DNA of 64,000 nucleotides, taken from Ancylostoma caninum. Its lineage: Eukaryota > Nematoda > Chromadorea > Rhabditida > Ancylostomatidae. Made by a program: the position numbers and the translations under genes. Each line of letters begins with the position of its first letter. Within the stretch, counting starts at the first letter, position 1. The notes beneath the pieces are model-generated. The model ran no database searches. It had not been told where the DNA came from and saw only the letters and a program-made list of their open reading frames with translations. The DNA is taken from positions 1-64,000 of the forward strand of contig JBAJFG010000404.1 in assembly GCA_037903475.1 (NCBI GenBank), written 5' to 3'. Below, in pieces: positions 36,801 through 43,545 of the stretch.

Positions 36801-39800
36801 ATCGATGTTTTATTTCTCAAAATCGCCCATTTTCCCTAAAATTTAAACTACAGCCTTATTTAAATTCGAACAAATTATAATGTTCAATTCATTGTCTTGT
36901 ACATTCTTCTGGAACTCTGCCAACACTCTACCCAGCAATTTGCAAGCCACGCCCCCTCTTATACGCTTTGCACAGCATGCGTATCCGCAGGCGCTGTGGC
37001 GGCATGGGCATGGGACCCTAAGTTCTGTTTTCCGGCAGTGCTAAGTGATCTTTGAAAAAAAAACAATTATCAAGGAGGAGATTATTTATTCATTTATTTA
37101 TTCATTTATTTGAATGCACTCAGTGGTGCGCTTTTACAACAAAAAGCAGTGAACCTGCAACCGGAACAACAGTTATATGCGAAAGAATTAGAACAGTGAA
37201 GTACTTTAGAACCCTAAAAAAAACCAAAAAATTAACTAAACGAACAGAGAACATTGAATCAAACAACATAAACAACAGGATCCTTCCACTCATAAGCCAC
37301 ATTTCTTACTAGCATAGGTTTTCTCTGTGAGATAGTTTTCTAACTGCCGGGAAAAATGTTCGTAATTCAATTGGGAAGCTAAGATGAGGGCCATAACATA
37401 GCGCCCTCCGTAGATATGACCCTTAAGCGAACTCCATGTTAACAGGCGTCAAGTAGATTAAGAGCCAGTTCAGAGGTAGCGCCGAAGCCAACAGCTGCAT
37501 TGCTGACGCTCACCATCTCAATCGAAAGCTCGCACCAGTTGGCGTGATGCCCTCATCCTTTAAGGGGTCATAGGAACCCCGACGGAACTTCGACACACGG
37601 GTATACCAACTCCCTCGTGGAACCGCCAGGTTGAGCTAATGTTTGAGTATGGCAAGGCAACTGCTGAAGCGGGCTGACGCAGTCGAAAACTGACAAGACA
37701 TTGGAATAAACAAAAAACAAAAACAAAGGTACCTAATCTCTTCATTCCTTCCACTGGACGGAGAAAATAGGAAAAGAATAAGACCACCACCGGAACTCAT
37801 CAGTAGTGAGTGGTGGCCTTGAAAAGTAGAAAATGACCAAAAAAATCAACCAACCTGTTCTGCTGCTTGATACGGCTTCCTTTTGGGGAGTTCCTTGGAG
37901 TTGCTGCGGCCGGCCAACGCGCATCTCAAGCTTGGGTAATTTAAAAAAAAACTAGTGCACAATTTACTTATAGGAATCGCTATCTATTTAGTCTCACTAT
38001 ATTAGTAGCATGAAGACGGTAATGACAATGATCAGGTGAAAATGAGTGGATATCGGAAAAAAATTGAAAGATATAGACCTGTTGATCTAATATTTTCTCA
38101 GAGAGCAAAGTGTCGCGAACTAAATAGGATGTACTCGCTTCTTTCCTATTAGTTTTACTCATAATAGCACCGTTTTAGAACTTTTAGGCATATAGTATAC
38201 TCGAGTTCTTTTTTATATCCTCTTTCTGGCATCTGTATTCATCCTTACATAAAGTTGGTGTTGTTGTAACCAGTTACTGCAATGTATGTGCTTAGGAAAG
38301 TGTTACATGTTTCAGTCTATTACTGAAGTTGTTTAGAATGTATTTGCCGCGTGAACACTCTGTTTACGCCCTCTCAGATAAATAAACAAATATACTAGCA
38401 AAAAAGAAAGGTCGGTGATCCACAGTGTCTTACTGAAAAAGCTTAGCACTGCCTTATACAAGATCTCCTGAGGTGGTCTGGCCCTCCGAAGTCCACGAAT
38501 ATTTCTCCTTATGTTAGAAGATGAGGAATCCAGACCTCCCGGCCTAACTCCCTTTATTTTAGGTAGGATACCACCAATGCGAATACCCGTTCACGTCATC
38601 AGTCCTTGCCCATGCTTTCCGTCCGAGGACCACGTCCTTCGAGCCGAAGGACGATCCATCGAATCTCATCGGAGACATCCATTTCAACGACGATGTGCCT
38701 TGGAGTTGTGGGTTACTATTGGGTTAACAGGTCGTAGTACGTTGAAGAATATGAGGAGAGGAAGGGAAACACCTGGACAAGACTTTCCAGAAAATTCTGC
38801 CAAGAAAACTTCCTAAGAGCAAATAATGTGCCTGAAGAAACCACTGTTGACAGGACTATAAGAAAGTTTTGAAGTTTCTAGAAATCATGAGCCCTTTGGC
38901 CCCTTTTTTCTTAACACTTTAGTTTACATCAGACCGTGTGAATATTGCTAAAAGTTGTGGGCCCAGATGGATCATGAGAAGGTGAAAGACCATAGGAATC
39001 TCTTACCCACGGGCAACAGCTGGGTAAAGACAACGCCACATATAGCCAACCACGTCGATGGGTGTCCGATGAACGTTAAGTTTGGGTACGTTAACAAGTT
39101 TACCATAGCTAATCTCAATTAGATATCCACGTCCTGAGTGGATAGAGGAGCACACACCACTCACATGTGTTATCCATCATAATCGACAACATTTGTCTTG
39201 TCTCTCATTGGTTTCCCGGTTGTCATTTTAAACTGAATAGCTGCGGTTGTGCAATTACGTACCACAACAAAGACCAGTGGTGTTATTCACAAATGTTGTT
39301 CGTCAAAACCAAAAAAATAAAATAGATCCACGACAGTTCCCGAACCTAGGTACCAAACCATGAGGTGAATTCAGGTTCCGACAGGGGTTCAGAACCCTGC
39401 ACGTGCAGAGCCAACAGTGGTGAGTGTGGCCCAAAAAGGGTAGATTTTTAAAGAGTTTTCTAGGTAAATAAGAGACCTCTTTCCTATTTTCCAATTTCTA
39501 TGACCATCGTCCGGTGGATCAGTGAGATTCGATGCATCAGTGAGATTACCCATGGTAAACATATCAACGTGATCAACTTTACCCGCCATCTGGTACCTAT
39601 TAAGATGTTTACTCACACGTGACATTGTCGATACTCAGCTGCTATCCTTAATCATACCTATGGGTGTGGGATGACCCACCATTTGCAATGATACATCCGG
39701 AGCCAAAGAAAGGTTCCTTACTTCATTCAAATCTGTGTAGACCTTCGGCAGAACTGGTGAGAGAACCTGCTTTCTTGAAGAGAACCCAGATGGCTAGAGA

Positions 39801-42472
39801 CACGTCCTCTGCACGGCTGGCATCGTCGCTCTTCCGGCAAGTGGTTGATGGTCGTCGAGGCCAACTGAGGCTTTCCGTTTACTTCATATTCATTTGATGT
39901 ACTTGTGGTGTGACATGCTCCTCCCACTCGTGGGAGACTCCGCCCATAGCGAAACGGCTGAAACGTCGACAGTTCCAGACCATTTAAATATAATACTGAA
40001 TTTTTTCGTATAATAATTTAGTGTGAATGTTGATGTTAACTGTTTAGTTTCGGTATCTTTTCTGTTCTAGTGTCTAGATTTGATTTTGCCTTGGTCAGTT
40101 CTGATGTCTAGGGTGTTCTTGTAACGTATAACTTTTTAAAAATAAAAAAACTTCCCTATTGAACAAATTTCAACACCTAATTTTTAATTCTCCAGCTCCT
40201 CTCCTGCTAGCGACTGCAATCCATGAAATAGGACATTCGCTCGGACTACCACATGTGCTCAACGATGTGAACAGTATAATGTATCCGATCCTTGTCGAAG
40301 GCCAACAGTTCACTCCCCATGATATCAAAACGATTCAAGAGATGTATGGTAGGTCAAAGTGGTAGTTGTCCGAATCATAGAATCAACTCGCACAATGGGA
40401 AATGTCCATGTCTTTAGGTCCGCCCATTGGAAAGGGAGGCAAACCCAGCAATCCGACGCAGTCCACGAAACGAGGGTCGAACGAGAGGCGGAGTAGGGAA
40501 AGTGAAGAGACTACGGAGGAGGAGAAGCCAGAAGAGTATTACTTTGATCTTTTTTTTAATTTTTGCAAAAATGGATCCAAAAAGAGATCAGAAGGATATT
40601 TTTGATGATAACAAAGAGTCAAACCTCCAGAATAAGTGAAAAAAATCGTACTACTCTCAACAGCAGTAGTATGCTCTGTGATGTACGAGAACTGGTCCCC
40701 AGATGCATGTAGCTTTTCTTTGAGCTTACGTCGGAGGTTAACATCACTCACAGGGTGCTATGAATATGCAGGGTACTTCCTGGTAAAATTGAAGAACTGG
40801 CACGTGAAAGAAGGTGAAATTCTGGCCCTGGATGCATCACTGAGTTTACCCAGGGTAAACTTGTTGGGGCTCGTGTCAATGACGGGTGAATTTTTGGGGT
40901 GTTACCACGTTTACCCTGTGTAATCCCAATGTTGCATGCGGCCCTGAAGAGAAAACCGCATAGAAGAGGCGAATTTCTTGAAAGTAAGAGTTCGCACGAG
41001 TTAACAATGACCTCGTAGCCTTTTGGGGACCAGTTCTCGCCAACTAGATACCAAGTCGGACTCATTTCTTGTGGATAGTGTGTGTAAATTTTTATACATT
41101 TGTTAGGTAAAAGCTATCAGTTCTTCAATACAACAACGGTTTATTTTGGCTATAGTGTCCCTAATCTCCACCAATCGATACCTACCCTTTCCACATCAAG
41201 TCAAATGCGAGGGGAGCATGCTTCAAAGGACCTTTTGATTAACAGACAGAGAGACAGATGCAGACATCGGGCTACAGTAATGTGTTTCTGTTCATAATCT
41301 GTTGGGTTGTATGAAAAGGCGGGCACAGGCGAGTGTGGGCGAGAGTAAGCGACAGCGAAGAGGTTACTATAGCCCAATATGGCCAAAAAGCAGATATATC
41401 TAACTTGCAGTGCCACCGTAATCCAGCCAATGAGAGTTTGTGTACATTACGGTAGCGCTTACCAGTAACCACAGATTCTGTTTCAGGCCACCTCAACCAT
41501 GTTCTTCCGGAGCCGATGCTGTCACAACGTACCGTGGAGAGTTCATAGTTTTCAAGGTAAATTAATCTAAAAAGTGGGCGTGGCCCTCAGAGTCCCCAGT
41601 GGGCGTGGCTTCTGGAAGAAAGAACCCCTGATTCAGAACAAATGGCTATGGCGTGTTGTAAAAGATGGACACCTCCTCTATGGACCAAATCTGATCTCTG
41701 ATATTTTCCCTGGAATTCCTGAAAAAATCGATGCTGCTGTGGAGGTGCATGGACAGATATGGATTTTTGCCGGTGTGTGGATTTTTCACGGGATTTTTAG
41801 AGCAATAATTATGGGATTTTTTTAGGGAAACAATACTGGATCTTCTCCGAACGGCGCCTTCTACATGGACCTAGACCTCTTAGCCACTTGGGTATTCCAG
41901 AAAATGTACCGAGAATTCGACTTGCATATCGCTGGCACTACTTTGAGTGGGTTTATCTGCTGATTTTTAGCTAACCCATCACACTAAGGTACCTTAGGGT
42001 CATTAAATACCCAGAATACTTCAGTCCACCAGCCACCTATCTCTGGGCAGAGGACGAATACTGGAAGTTGGATGTGCGAACCAGGAAGGTCGAGGACTCC
42101 TACGCTCGGCGCATAAGTCTGAACTGGAAGCATGTGCCAGCCGGCGCAACGGCAGCGTTTAGTCGTAACAAAGGTGCGTACACACGTTCCATTTCACGCA
42201 AAAATGCACAACTCAGTACAGATCCTGAAAAACGAGCATTTCCAGAACTGTACTTCATACGCGGCGATCTCGTGTACCGGATGAACACCACCGATTATCG
42301 ATTGCCGGTCTCCGAAGGCTACCCCGTATCGATCTCAAAATTTTGGCCGTTCTGTGAAGATGAGAATCAATCCATGCGATACGCCTCACCACAAACCAGT
42401 TTCACAAAAGCTTTACCGTATCCACTCGCAACTACCGTAATCTTCATCACAGTCTTTCTATCATTTTCGTAA
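15825..42472 (+). CDS. Matrix metalloproteinase with hemopexin domain and putative GPI tail, 12 exons
   Basis: Exons: 15825-15890, 24359-24549, 24606-24665, 33769-33904, 38563-38704, 40196-40348, 40418-40535, 41487-41556, 41637-41772, 41826-41946, 42025-42173, 42246-42472. All splice phases agree and give 522 aa. Order: signal peptide (1-about 19), prodomain with cysteine switch PRCGVKD (Cys78), furin-type RLKR (88-91), catalytic domain (about 97-249) with HEIGHSLGLPH (His208, Glu209, His212, His218) and Met-turn SIMYP, acidic hinge (250-290), hemopexin domain closed by Cys294 and Cys484, and a hydrophobic last 20 residues. It would be a secreted or surface zinc endopeptidase remodelling extracellular matrix. 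The tail suggests GPI anchoring, as in C. elegans ZMP-1; orthology to ZMP-1 is an inference. The only uncertain junction is the exon 5 donor (38704 or 38707). Introns 1, 3 and 4 are 5-9 kb and full of transposons. Confidence 0.9.
16340..17586. other. Intron 1, AT-rich, nothing recognised
   Basis: T- and A-rich intronic sequence with ATTTATTT tracts near 16660 and no coding or repeat element I can define. Confidence 0.4.
17762..18331 (-). pseudogene. Unidentified decayed coding stretch inside MMP intron 1
   Basis: On the minus strand one frame stays open from about 18331 to 17762, with a single in-frame TAA near 18125. The lower part reads as protein-like, with GRGPKWPVHPFLGTGPYQFA, then CTTIDLIDRTGQHCSPYAAA and ESGYFACTENGFTRLL. 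GC content is higher than in the surrounding intron. No family is recognised. It may be a remnant of a retroelement or a nested gene. The internal stop and lack of splice sites argue against an intact gene. Confidence 0.25.
19440..19505. repeat. Short tandem repeat, 24-25 bp unit
   Basis: GGTGTCTCACTGTGATG-type units occur three times in a row with minor differences. It lies inside MMP intron 1. Confidence 0.6.
20272..20388. repeat. GGTAAACGTG palindromic repeat, copy 3
   Basis: GCATGCATCATTGGGGTTAC and GTAATCTCAGTGATGCGTGC form the outer arms. TACCCATGGTAAATGTG and CACGTTTACCCTGGGTA form the inner ones. It is one of the best-preserved copies. Confidence 0.75.
20410..20692. repeat. Cluster of GGTAAACGTG repeats, copies 4-5
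   Basis: A diverged copy (20410-20515), a solo right half (20525-20570) and a full copy (20572-20692, arms CATTACCCAGGGTAAAGG / ACGTTTACTCTGGGTAATCT) lie in tandem beside copy 3. This suggests insertion preference or local duplication. Confidence 0.6.
20944..22351 (+). mobile_element. PIF/Harbinger-like DNA transposon relic
   Basis: The left end GGGCCCGTAGTAAAGTACC and right end GGACTTTACTACCGGCCC are inverted repeats of about 18 bp in a 1.4-kb element. Subterminal GACGTGACGT / GTCACGGCAG and TGTCGGCATC motifs also recur inverted. The internal + frame at 21664-21972 contains RRLNPVRLFESNQKILQQKY followed by RMNEEQL, a pattern like the N-terminus of Harbinger-type transposases. TIRs starting GGGCC..GT fit that superfamily. 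No intact DDE domain is seen and the expected 3-bp target duplication is not clear. Confidence 0.5.
22352..24065. other. Intron 1, distal part
   Basis: No gene is supported. A modestly GC-rich patch at 23050-23340 has no coherent frame. Confidence 0.35.
24066..24098. mobile_element. Solo terminal fragment of the hAT MITE family
   Basis: The right-hand terminus GCGTCCGCCACTG, preceded by pyrimidine-rich CCCCTCC-like sequence, matches the end of the complete element at 25540-25827. The left end is not found. Confidence 0.5.
24359..24665 (+). CDS. MMP exons 2-3: prodomain, cysteine switch, furin site
   Basis: Exon 24359-24549 (acceptor CTCTTTAG, donor CAACC|GTGAGG) encodes the helical prodomain: LTSDAVASALKRFQRMFGLP, QTGKLDDATTKLM and PRCGVKD, the switch whose Cys78 holds the catalytic zinc inactive. 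The consensus Pro at switch position 6 is Lys. Exon 24606-24665 (acceptor TTGTTTTCAG, donor TTTTT|GTGAGT) adds RLKRSLPHPRWKSNKFTF. RLKR fits furin-type convertase cleavage, and the PRWKSNKFT start of the mature enzyme matches the usual KWRK..LTY block. The 56-bp intron between them is typical of nematodes. Confidence 0.9.
25540..25827. mobile_element. hAT-type MITE, complete, with 8-bp target duplication
   Basis: The element starts CAGTGGCGGACGCA and ends TGCGTCCGCCACTG. It is flanked on both sides by the identical octamer CTGATTTG. Subterminal G- and C-runs pair, and the centre is AT-rich. An 8-bp duplication and CAGTGGCGGA termini are hallmarks of hAT elements. At 288 bp it has no coding capacity. 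It sits about 20 bp upstream of the mariner transposase remnant in MMP intron 3. Confidence 0.92.
25850..26560 (+). pseudogene. Mariner-family transposase pseudogene
   Basis: Mariner-like segments appear in order but in shifting frames. From the ATG at 25857, a start including DKHVLLFQLCVLR; then TVKAWFSELREGGLDLRQ, the helix-turn-helix linker WF..FR.G...L; then ERILELIEESSWRDTRELVE, the second HTH; then KYGWCVRHDVRRHQLQLRW, the W(V)PH(E/D)L block; then SGEKWAPYVN near 26316, the first catalytic region, where mariners have TGDEKW. Frameshifts and stops separate them, and the later catalytic WWD is degraded (SQWWWH). It is dead and probably old. It would have cut and pasted an element with TA target sites. 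Confidence 0.75.
26600..27860. other. Intron 3 sequence, nothing recognised
   Basis: AT-rich, with a (CT)n tract near 27092-27113 and no coding signal. Confidence 0.35.
27855..27900. repeat. Short interstitial telomere-like TTAGGC units
   Basis: CTTAGGCTTAGGCTT, preceded by TTTAGGG and inverted GCCTAACCC, gives two or three units resembling the nematode telomere repeat TTAGGC. The stretch is too short to be more than suggestive. Confidence 0.35.
27935..27976. repeat. SINE tail, copy 1
   Basis: AAATTTCTAAGATAAACTAC followed by GATATGTGTAAGTGTAAGTAA matches the tail of the SINE ending near 28385. The head is missing or diverged. Confidence 0.5.
28004..28081 (+). repeat. tRNA-derived SINE head
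   Basis: ATAGCTCAGGGGGTTGAGCG resembles an A box, and GGATCGAATCC at about 28057 resembles a B box. Acceptor-stem pairing is poor and the arm lengths do not fold as a good tRNA. A SINE head or tRNA pseudogene is more likely than a working tRNA gene. Confidence 0.5.
28148..28385 (+). mobile_element. tRNA-derived SINE with GTAA-rich tail
   Basis: The head carries GGCTCAGTGGTTTGAGCGGC (A box) and GGTTCCACTCC (B box near 28203). A unique body follows, then GATAAACTACGATAAGTGTA and repeated GTAAGTAATAGT units. The tail matches the copy at 27935-27976. The structure is typical of a Pol III-driven SINE that needs a LINE in trans. Confidence 0.65.
28640..28807. mobile_element. Truncated hAT MITE copy
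   Basis: CTTTTTCCCACCCTCCCCCG and the terminus GCGTCCGCCACTG match one half of the element at 25540-25827. The opposite terminus is not visible. Confidence 0.55.
29600..30130. other. GC-rich island within MMP intron 3
   Basis: This is about 500 bp of CpG- and GC-rich sequence, including a GCCGCCGCCGCCGCCGG run, in an otherwise AT-rich intron. Overlapping ORFs occur on both strands. It may hold an internal promoter or the 5' end of a nested minus-strand gene. Confidence 0.45.
29718..29790 (-). CDS. Candidate first exon of a nested minus-strand gene
   Basis: On the minus strand, GTTTTTCCAG is followed by 19 bases, an ATG and 18 codons (MTRRRASTRRAAHSNGAE), ending GCTGAG|GTGAGT in phase 0. An acceptor just before an ATG is the usual arrangement at a trans-spliced nematode 5' end. 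The frame is also open upstream of the ATG (SRRAADQQ). No downstream exon or family could be assigned. Confidence 0.35.
30131..31617. other. Intron 3, nothing recognised
   Basis: There are short ORFs only. GGTAACGACC near 31020 and TGTTACCTTACC near 31140 form a weak inverted pair. Confidence 0.35.
31618..31862. repeat. GGTAAACGTG palindromic repeats, copies 6-7
   Basis: A full, diverged copy spans 31618-31742 (AAATTACCCAGGGTAAACGT / CAAGTTTACCCTAGCAATCT). A solo left half spans 31786-31862 (GAGATCACCCTAGGTGAACG). Confidence 0.6.
31900..32215. other. GC-rich island in MMP intron 3
   Basis: A CpG- and C-rich tract of about 300 bp. Its + frame codes a hydrophobic Leu/Ala stretch (CLALLFVAASAEPCPL) that looks like a signal peptide but has no ATG or donor. 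It may be an alternative promoter or transposon fragment. Confidence 0.35.
33769..33904 (+). CDS. MMP exon 4: start of catalytic domain
   Basis: Acceptor GCTTCCAG, donor TTTGGC|GTGAGT. The exon completes the split Leu106 codon and adds 45 codons: VTAWSRRLDPGNVDATITRA, LAEWQRHANLEFRRAQ, DPILNMKFG. This matches the MMP pattern of a first beta strand, a helix with (F/L).. W, an LxFR strand and an I.(I/F) strand. A longer open frame continues upstream to 33662, but reading through the acceptor would insert residues absent from MMPs. Confidence 0.85.
33905..35317. other. Intron 4, proximal part
   Basis: AT-rich with purine-rich AAGAA tracts near 34380-34900. No gene or repeat was defined. Confidence 0.4.
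35318..37030. mobile_element. Non-autonomous transposon with about 310-bp inverted repeats
   Basis: The block from AGAACTTAGGGTCCC (about 35322) to GGTGTTTCAAG (about 35628) reappears inverted from CTTGAAACACC (about 36727) to GGGACCCTAAGTTCT (about 37025). Over roughly 310 bp there are only scattered differences. About 1.1 kb of AT-rich unique sequence separates the arms. A diverged tandem copy of the inner arm motif TTATTTGAC lies near 35680. No transposase is recognised inside. The outermost bases pair loosely as CA(G/C)TGC. It lies in MMP intron 4. Confidence 0.75.
37340..38562. other. Intron 4, distal part
   Basis: A moderately GC-rich stretch at 37440-37700 is unclassified and may be repetitive. 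Otherwise nothing is recognised. Confidence 0.3.
38563..38704 (+). CDS. MMP exon 5: structural-metal loop and S' strands
   Basis: Acceptor CTTTATTTTAG. 47 codons encode GYHQCEYPFTSSVLAHAFRP, then SNLIGDIHFNDDVPW. This is the MMP block H.D..(P)FDG..G.LAHA..P....GD.HFD..E.W, with His155, His168 and His191 in the structural zinc positions. The usual Asp is replaced by Cys157, and the Gly-rich calcium loop is TSS. The donor is ambiguous. Ending at 38704 gives ...VPW-T-PLLLA and at 38707 gives ...VPWSS-PLLLA; both keep phase, and both donors (GTTGTG, GTGGGT) are non-ideal. Confidence 0.85.
38990..39130. repeat. Diverged GGTAAACGTG-type repeat
   Basis: TCTTACCCACGGGCAACAGC and AAGTTTACCATAGCTAATCT retain arm features of the family, but much of the interior differs. 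Confidence 0.35.
39528..39625. repeat. GGTAAACGTG palindromic repeat, right arm eroded
   Basis: GATGCATCAGTGAGATTACC followed by CATGGTAAACAT is a good left arm. The right arm is reduced to GATGTTTACTC. Confidence 0.55.
40196..40348 (+). CDS. MMP exon 6: catalytic zinc helix and Met-turn
   Basis: Acceptor ATTCTCCAG, donor TATG|GTAGGT. It encodes PLLLATAIHEIGHSLGLPHV, NDVNSIMYP and QFTPHDIKTIQEMY. His208, His212 and His218 are the zinc ligands and Glu209 the general base of the metzincin HExxHxxGxxH motif. Met227 forms the Met-turn. The S1' segment and final helix (DI..IQ..YG) are standard for MMPs. All catalytic residues are intact. Confidence 0.95.
40418..40535 (+). CDS. MMP exon 7: acidic/basic hinge
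   Basis: Acceptor TGTCTTTAG. The likely donor GAAGA|GTATTA restores phase with exon 8. The 38 codons are low-complexity and hydrophilic (Lys/Ser/Arg then Glu-rich, ending EETTEEEKPE), as expected for the linker between the catalytic and hemopexin domains. Confidence 0.75.
40686..41035. mobile_element. Foldback element in MMP intron 7 with nested palindromic repeat
   Basis: GAGAACTGGTCCCCA at about 40688 and TGGGGACCAGTTCTC at about 41024 are inverted ends. Inside lies a well-preserved GGTAAACGTG copy at 40822-40946 (GAGTTTACCCAGGGTAAACT / CACGTTTACCCTGTGTAATC), suggesting a nested insertion. Confidence 0.55.
41487..42472 (+). CDS. MMP exons 8-12: hemopexin domain and hydrophobic tail
   Basis: Five exons (41487-41556, 41637-41772, 41826-41946, 42025-42173, 42246-42472) encode four propeller blades. 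Blade starts are DAVTTYRGEFIVFK, DAAVEVHGQIWIFAGKQYW, LAYRWHYFDPPATYLWAEDE (then YWKLD) and TAAFSRNKELYFIRGDLVYR. Cys294 and Cys484 would form the closing disulfide. Hemopexin domains bind matrix, inhibitors and substrates. The sequence ends ALPYPLATTVIFITVFLSFS, a hydrophobic stretch with no cytoplasmic tail after a polar spacer, as in GPI-attachment signals. The last intron (42174-42245) is 72 bases, in frame and stop-free. Confidence 0.88.
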
Positions 42473-42697
42473 CATCTCTGATCAATTTCTTTCAGCTCTG
42501 AAATCATTCCATTTGTAGTGAAAAATGTCCGGGTTTGTTTTTGTTAGGTAATTAGCGGGTCCTGAAGAGATAACGACCCGTTGAGCGATCTGCCTTTACT
42601 TTGATCTTTGCTGTTTTAGGGAATAATCTTAACAGAATTTATAGTGTTGCTTGATTATGGTGTTTTCGCAGGTTGCTCAGGAATTGGACTCCACCAT

Positions 42698-42953
42698 CTT
42701 TGCGCCACAGAACATCGCCCTCCTAGTTTGCCGCGCCGCACTACCTGCACGACGCGGCAGACCAGCTACGCGCTGTGGTTGTCGGTCTTTGCCGTTATTG
42801 GTACTTTGCTTGTGTTTTCACTTCTGGATTAAAGACAAAGACACAAAGTAAACGGTGAAGAACACCGTCTAACAACACTAGCGTCCTTCTGGTCTGCCGC
42901 ACCGTCTAGGCGATGCGGTGCGCCAGACCATAGGGGCAGTATTCTGTGGTGCA
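42698..42953. mobile_element. Foldback element with GC-hairpin arms, 3' of the MMP gene
   Basis: TTTGCGCCACAGAACATCGC at the left pairs with CAGTATTCTGTGGTGCAAGA at the right. Inside are two CTGGTCTGCCGC-type hairpins (about 42725-42770 and 42890-42930), also found at 5845-6320. Non-coding. Confidence 0.6.
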
Positions 42954-43255
42954 AGAGTGATTGACCGCCAATGTATGCGTGAATTTCCTCACGCTGGCGA
43001 ATACGTCGTGCTATGCGGCGGAATCCTGTGCAAGTTGCGCCCGGTTATTATTGTCTTCATTAAAATGCAGTTTTCTAGGTTAAAATTTCACTTTTTTCTA
43101 AATAGTGTATCACTGCAATAGTTCCCGAAATGCAACATGGGGCGATTCCCATTGCTTCTGGTGTAAGAATCCTTCATCCGATTCATGGTTAATTTAGTGA
43201 GAGGCGATGCTGCCGCTTCTCTGATAACAGTGCATGCAGTAAAAACACAACTCAA

Positions 43256-43545
43256 GCATTGTATAGTCTGTTGGAAAAAGGGCCGATGGAGTGACTTTGT
43301 CTGCAATTACGAACTCAGCACGGTGTCAGCCAAATGATCTAATTTTACACTTTTTCTGTAAGTTCTGATAAATATGTGGTGTGATTCCTTTCATCTTGAT
43401 GTTTCCCTACTGTCACTTAGTAAAATCTCCTTCGGAACGCATCCTGCGGCGTCCTACCGCCGATGAAACCAGTGCGGTCGTAATTGCAGGCAAAGTCACT
43501 CCACCGGCTTTCTTCGACTTAACAGACTATAAAATGTAGCGGTCG
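43256..43545. mobile_element. Foldback MITE between the MMP and BCL7 genes
   Basis: TATAGTCTGTTGGAAAAAGG and CGATGGAGTGACTTTGTCTG with TGCAATTACGA form the left arm. TCGTAATTGCAGGCAAAGTC, ACTCCACCGG and TTAACAGACTATA form the inverse right arm. About 290 bp, no coding capacity. Confidence 0.65.

Noticed and set aside
42001..42024. Earlier acceptor for MMP exon 11 (AAG at about 41991)
   Set aside because: It is in frame but inserts about 12 residues and breaks the hemopexin blade spacing; the acceptor at 42024 gives the standard pattern.
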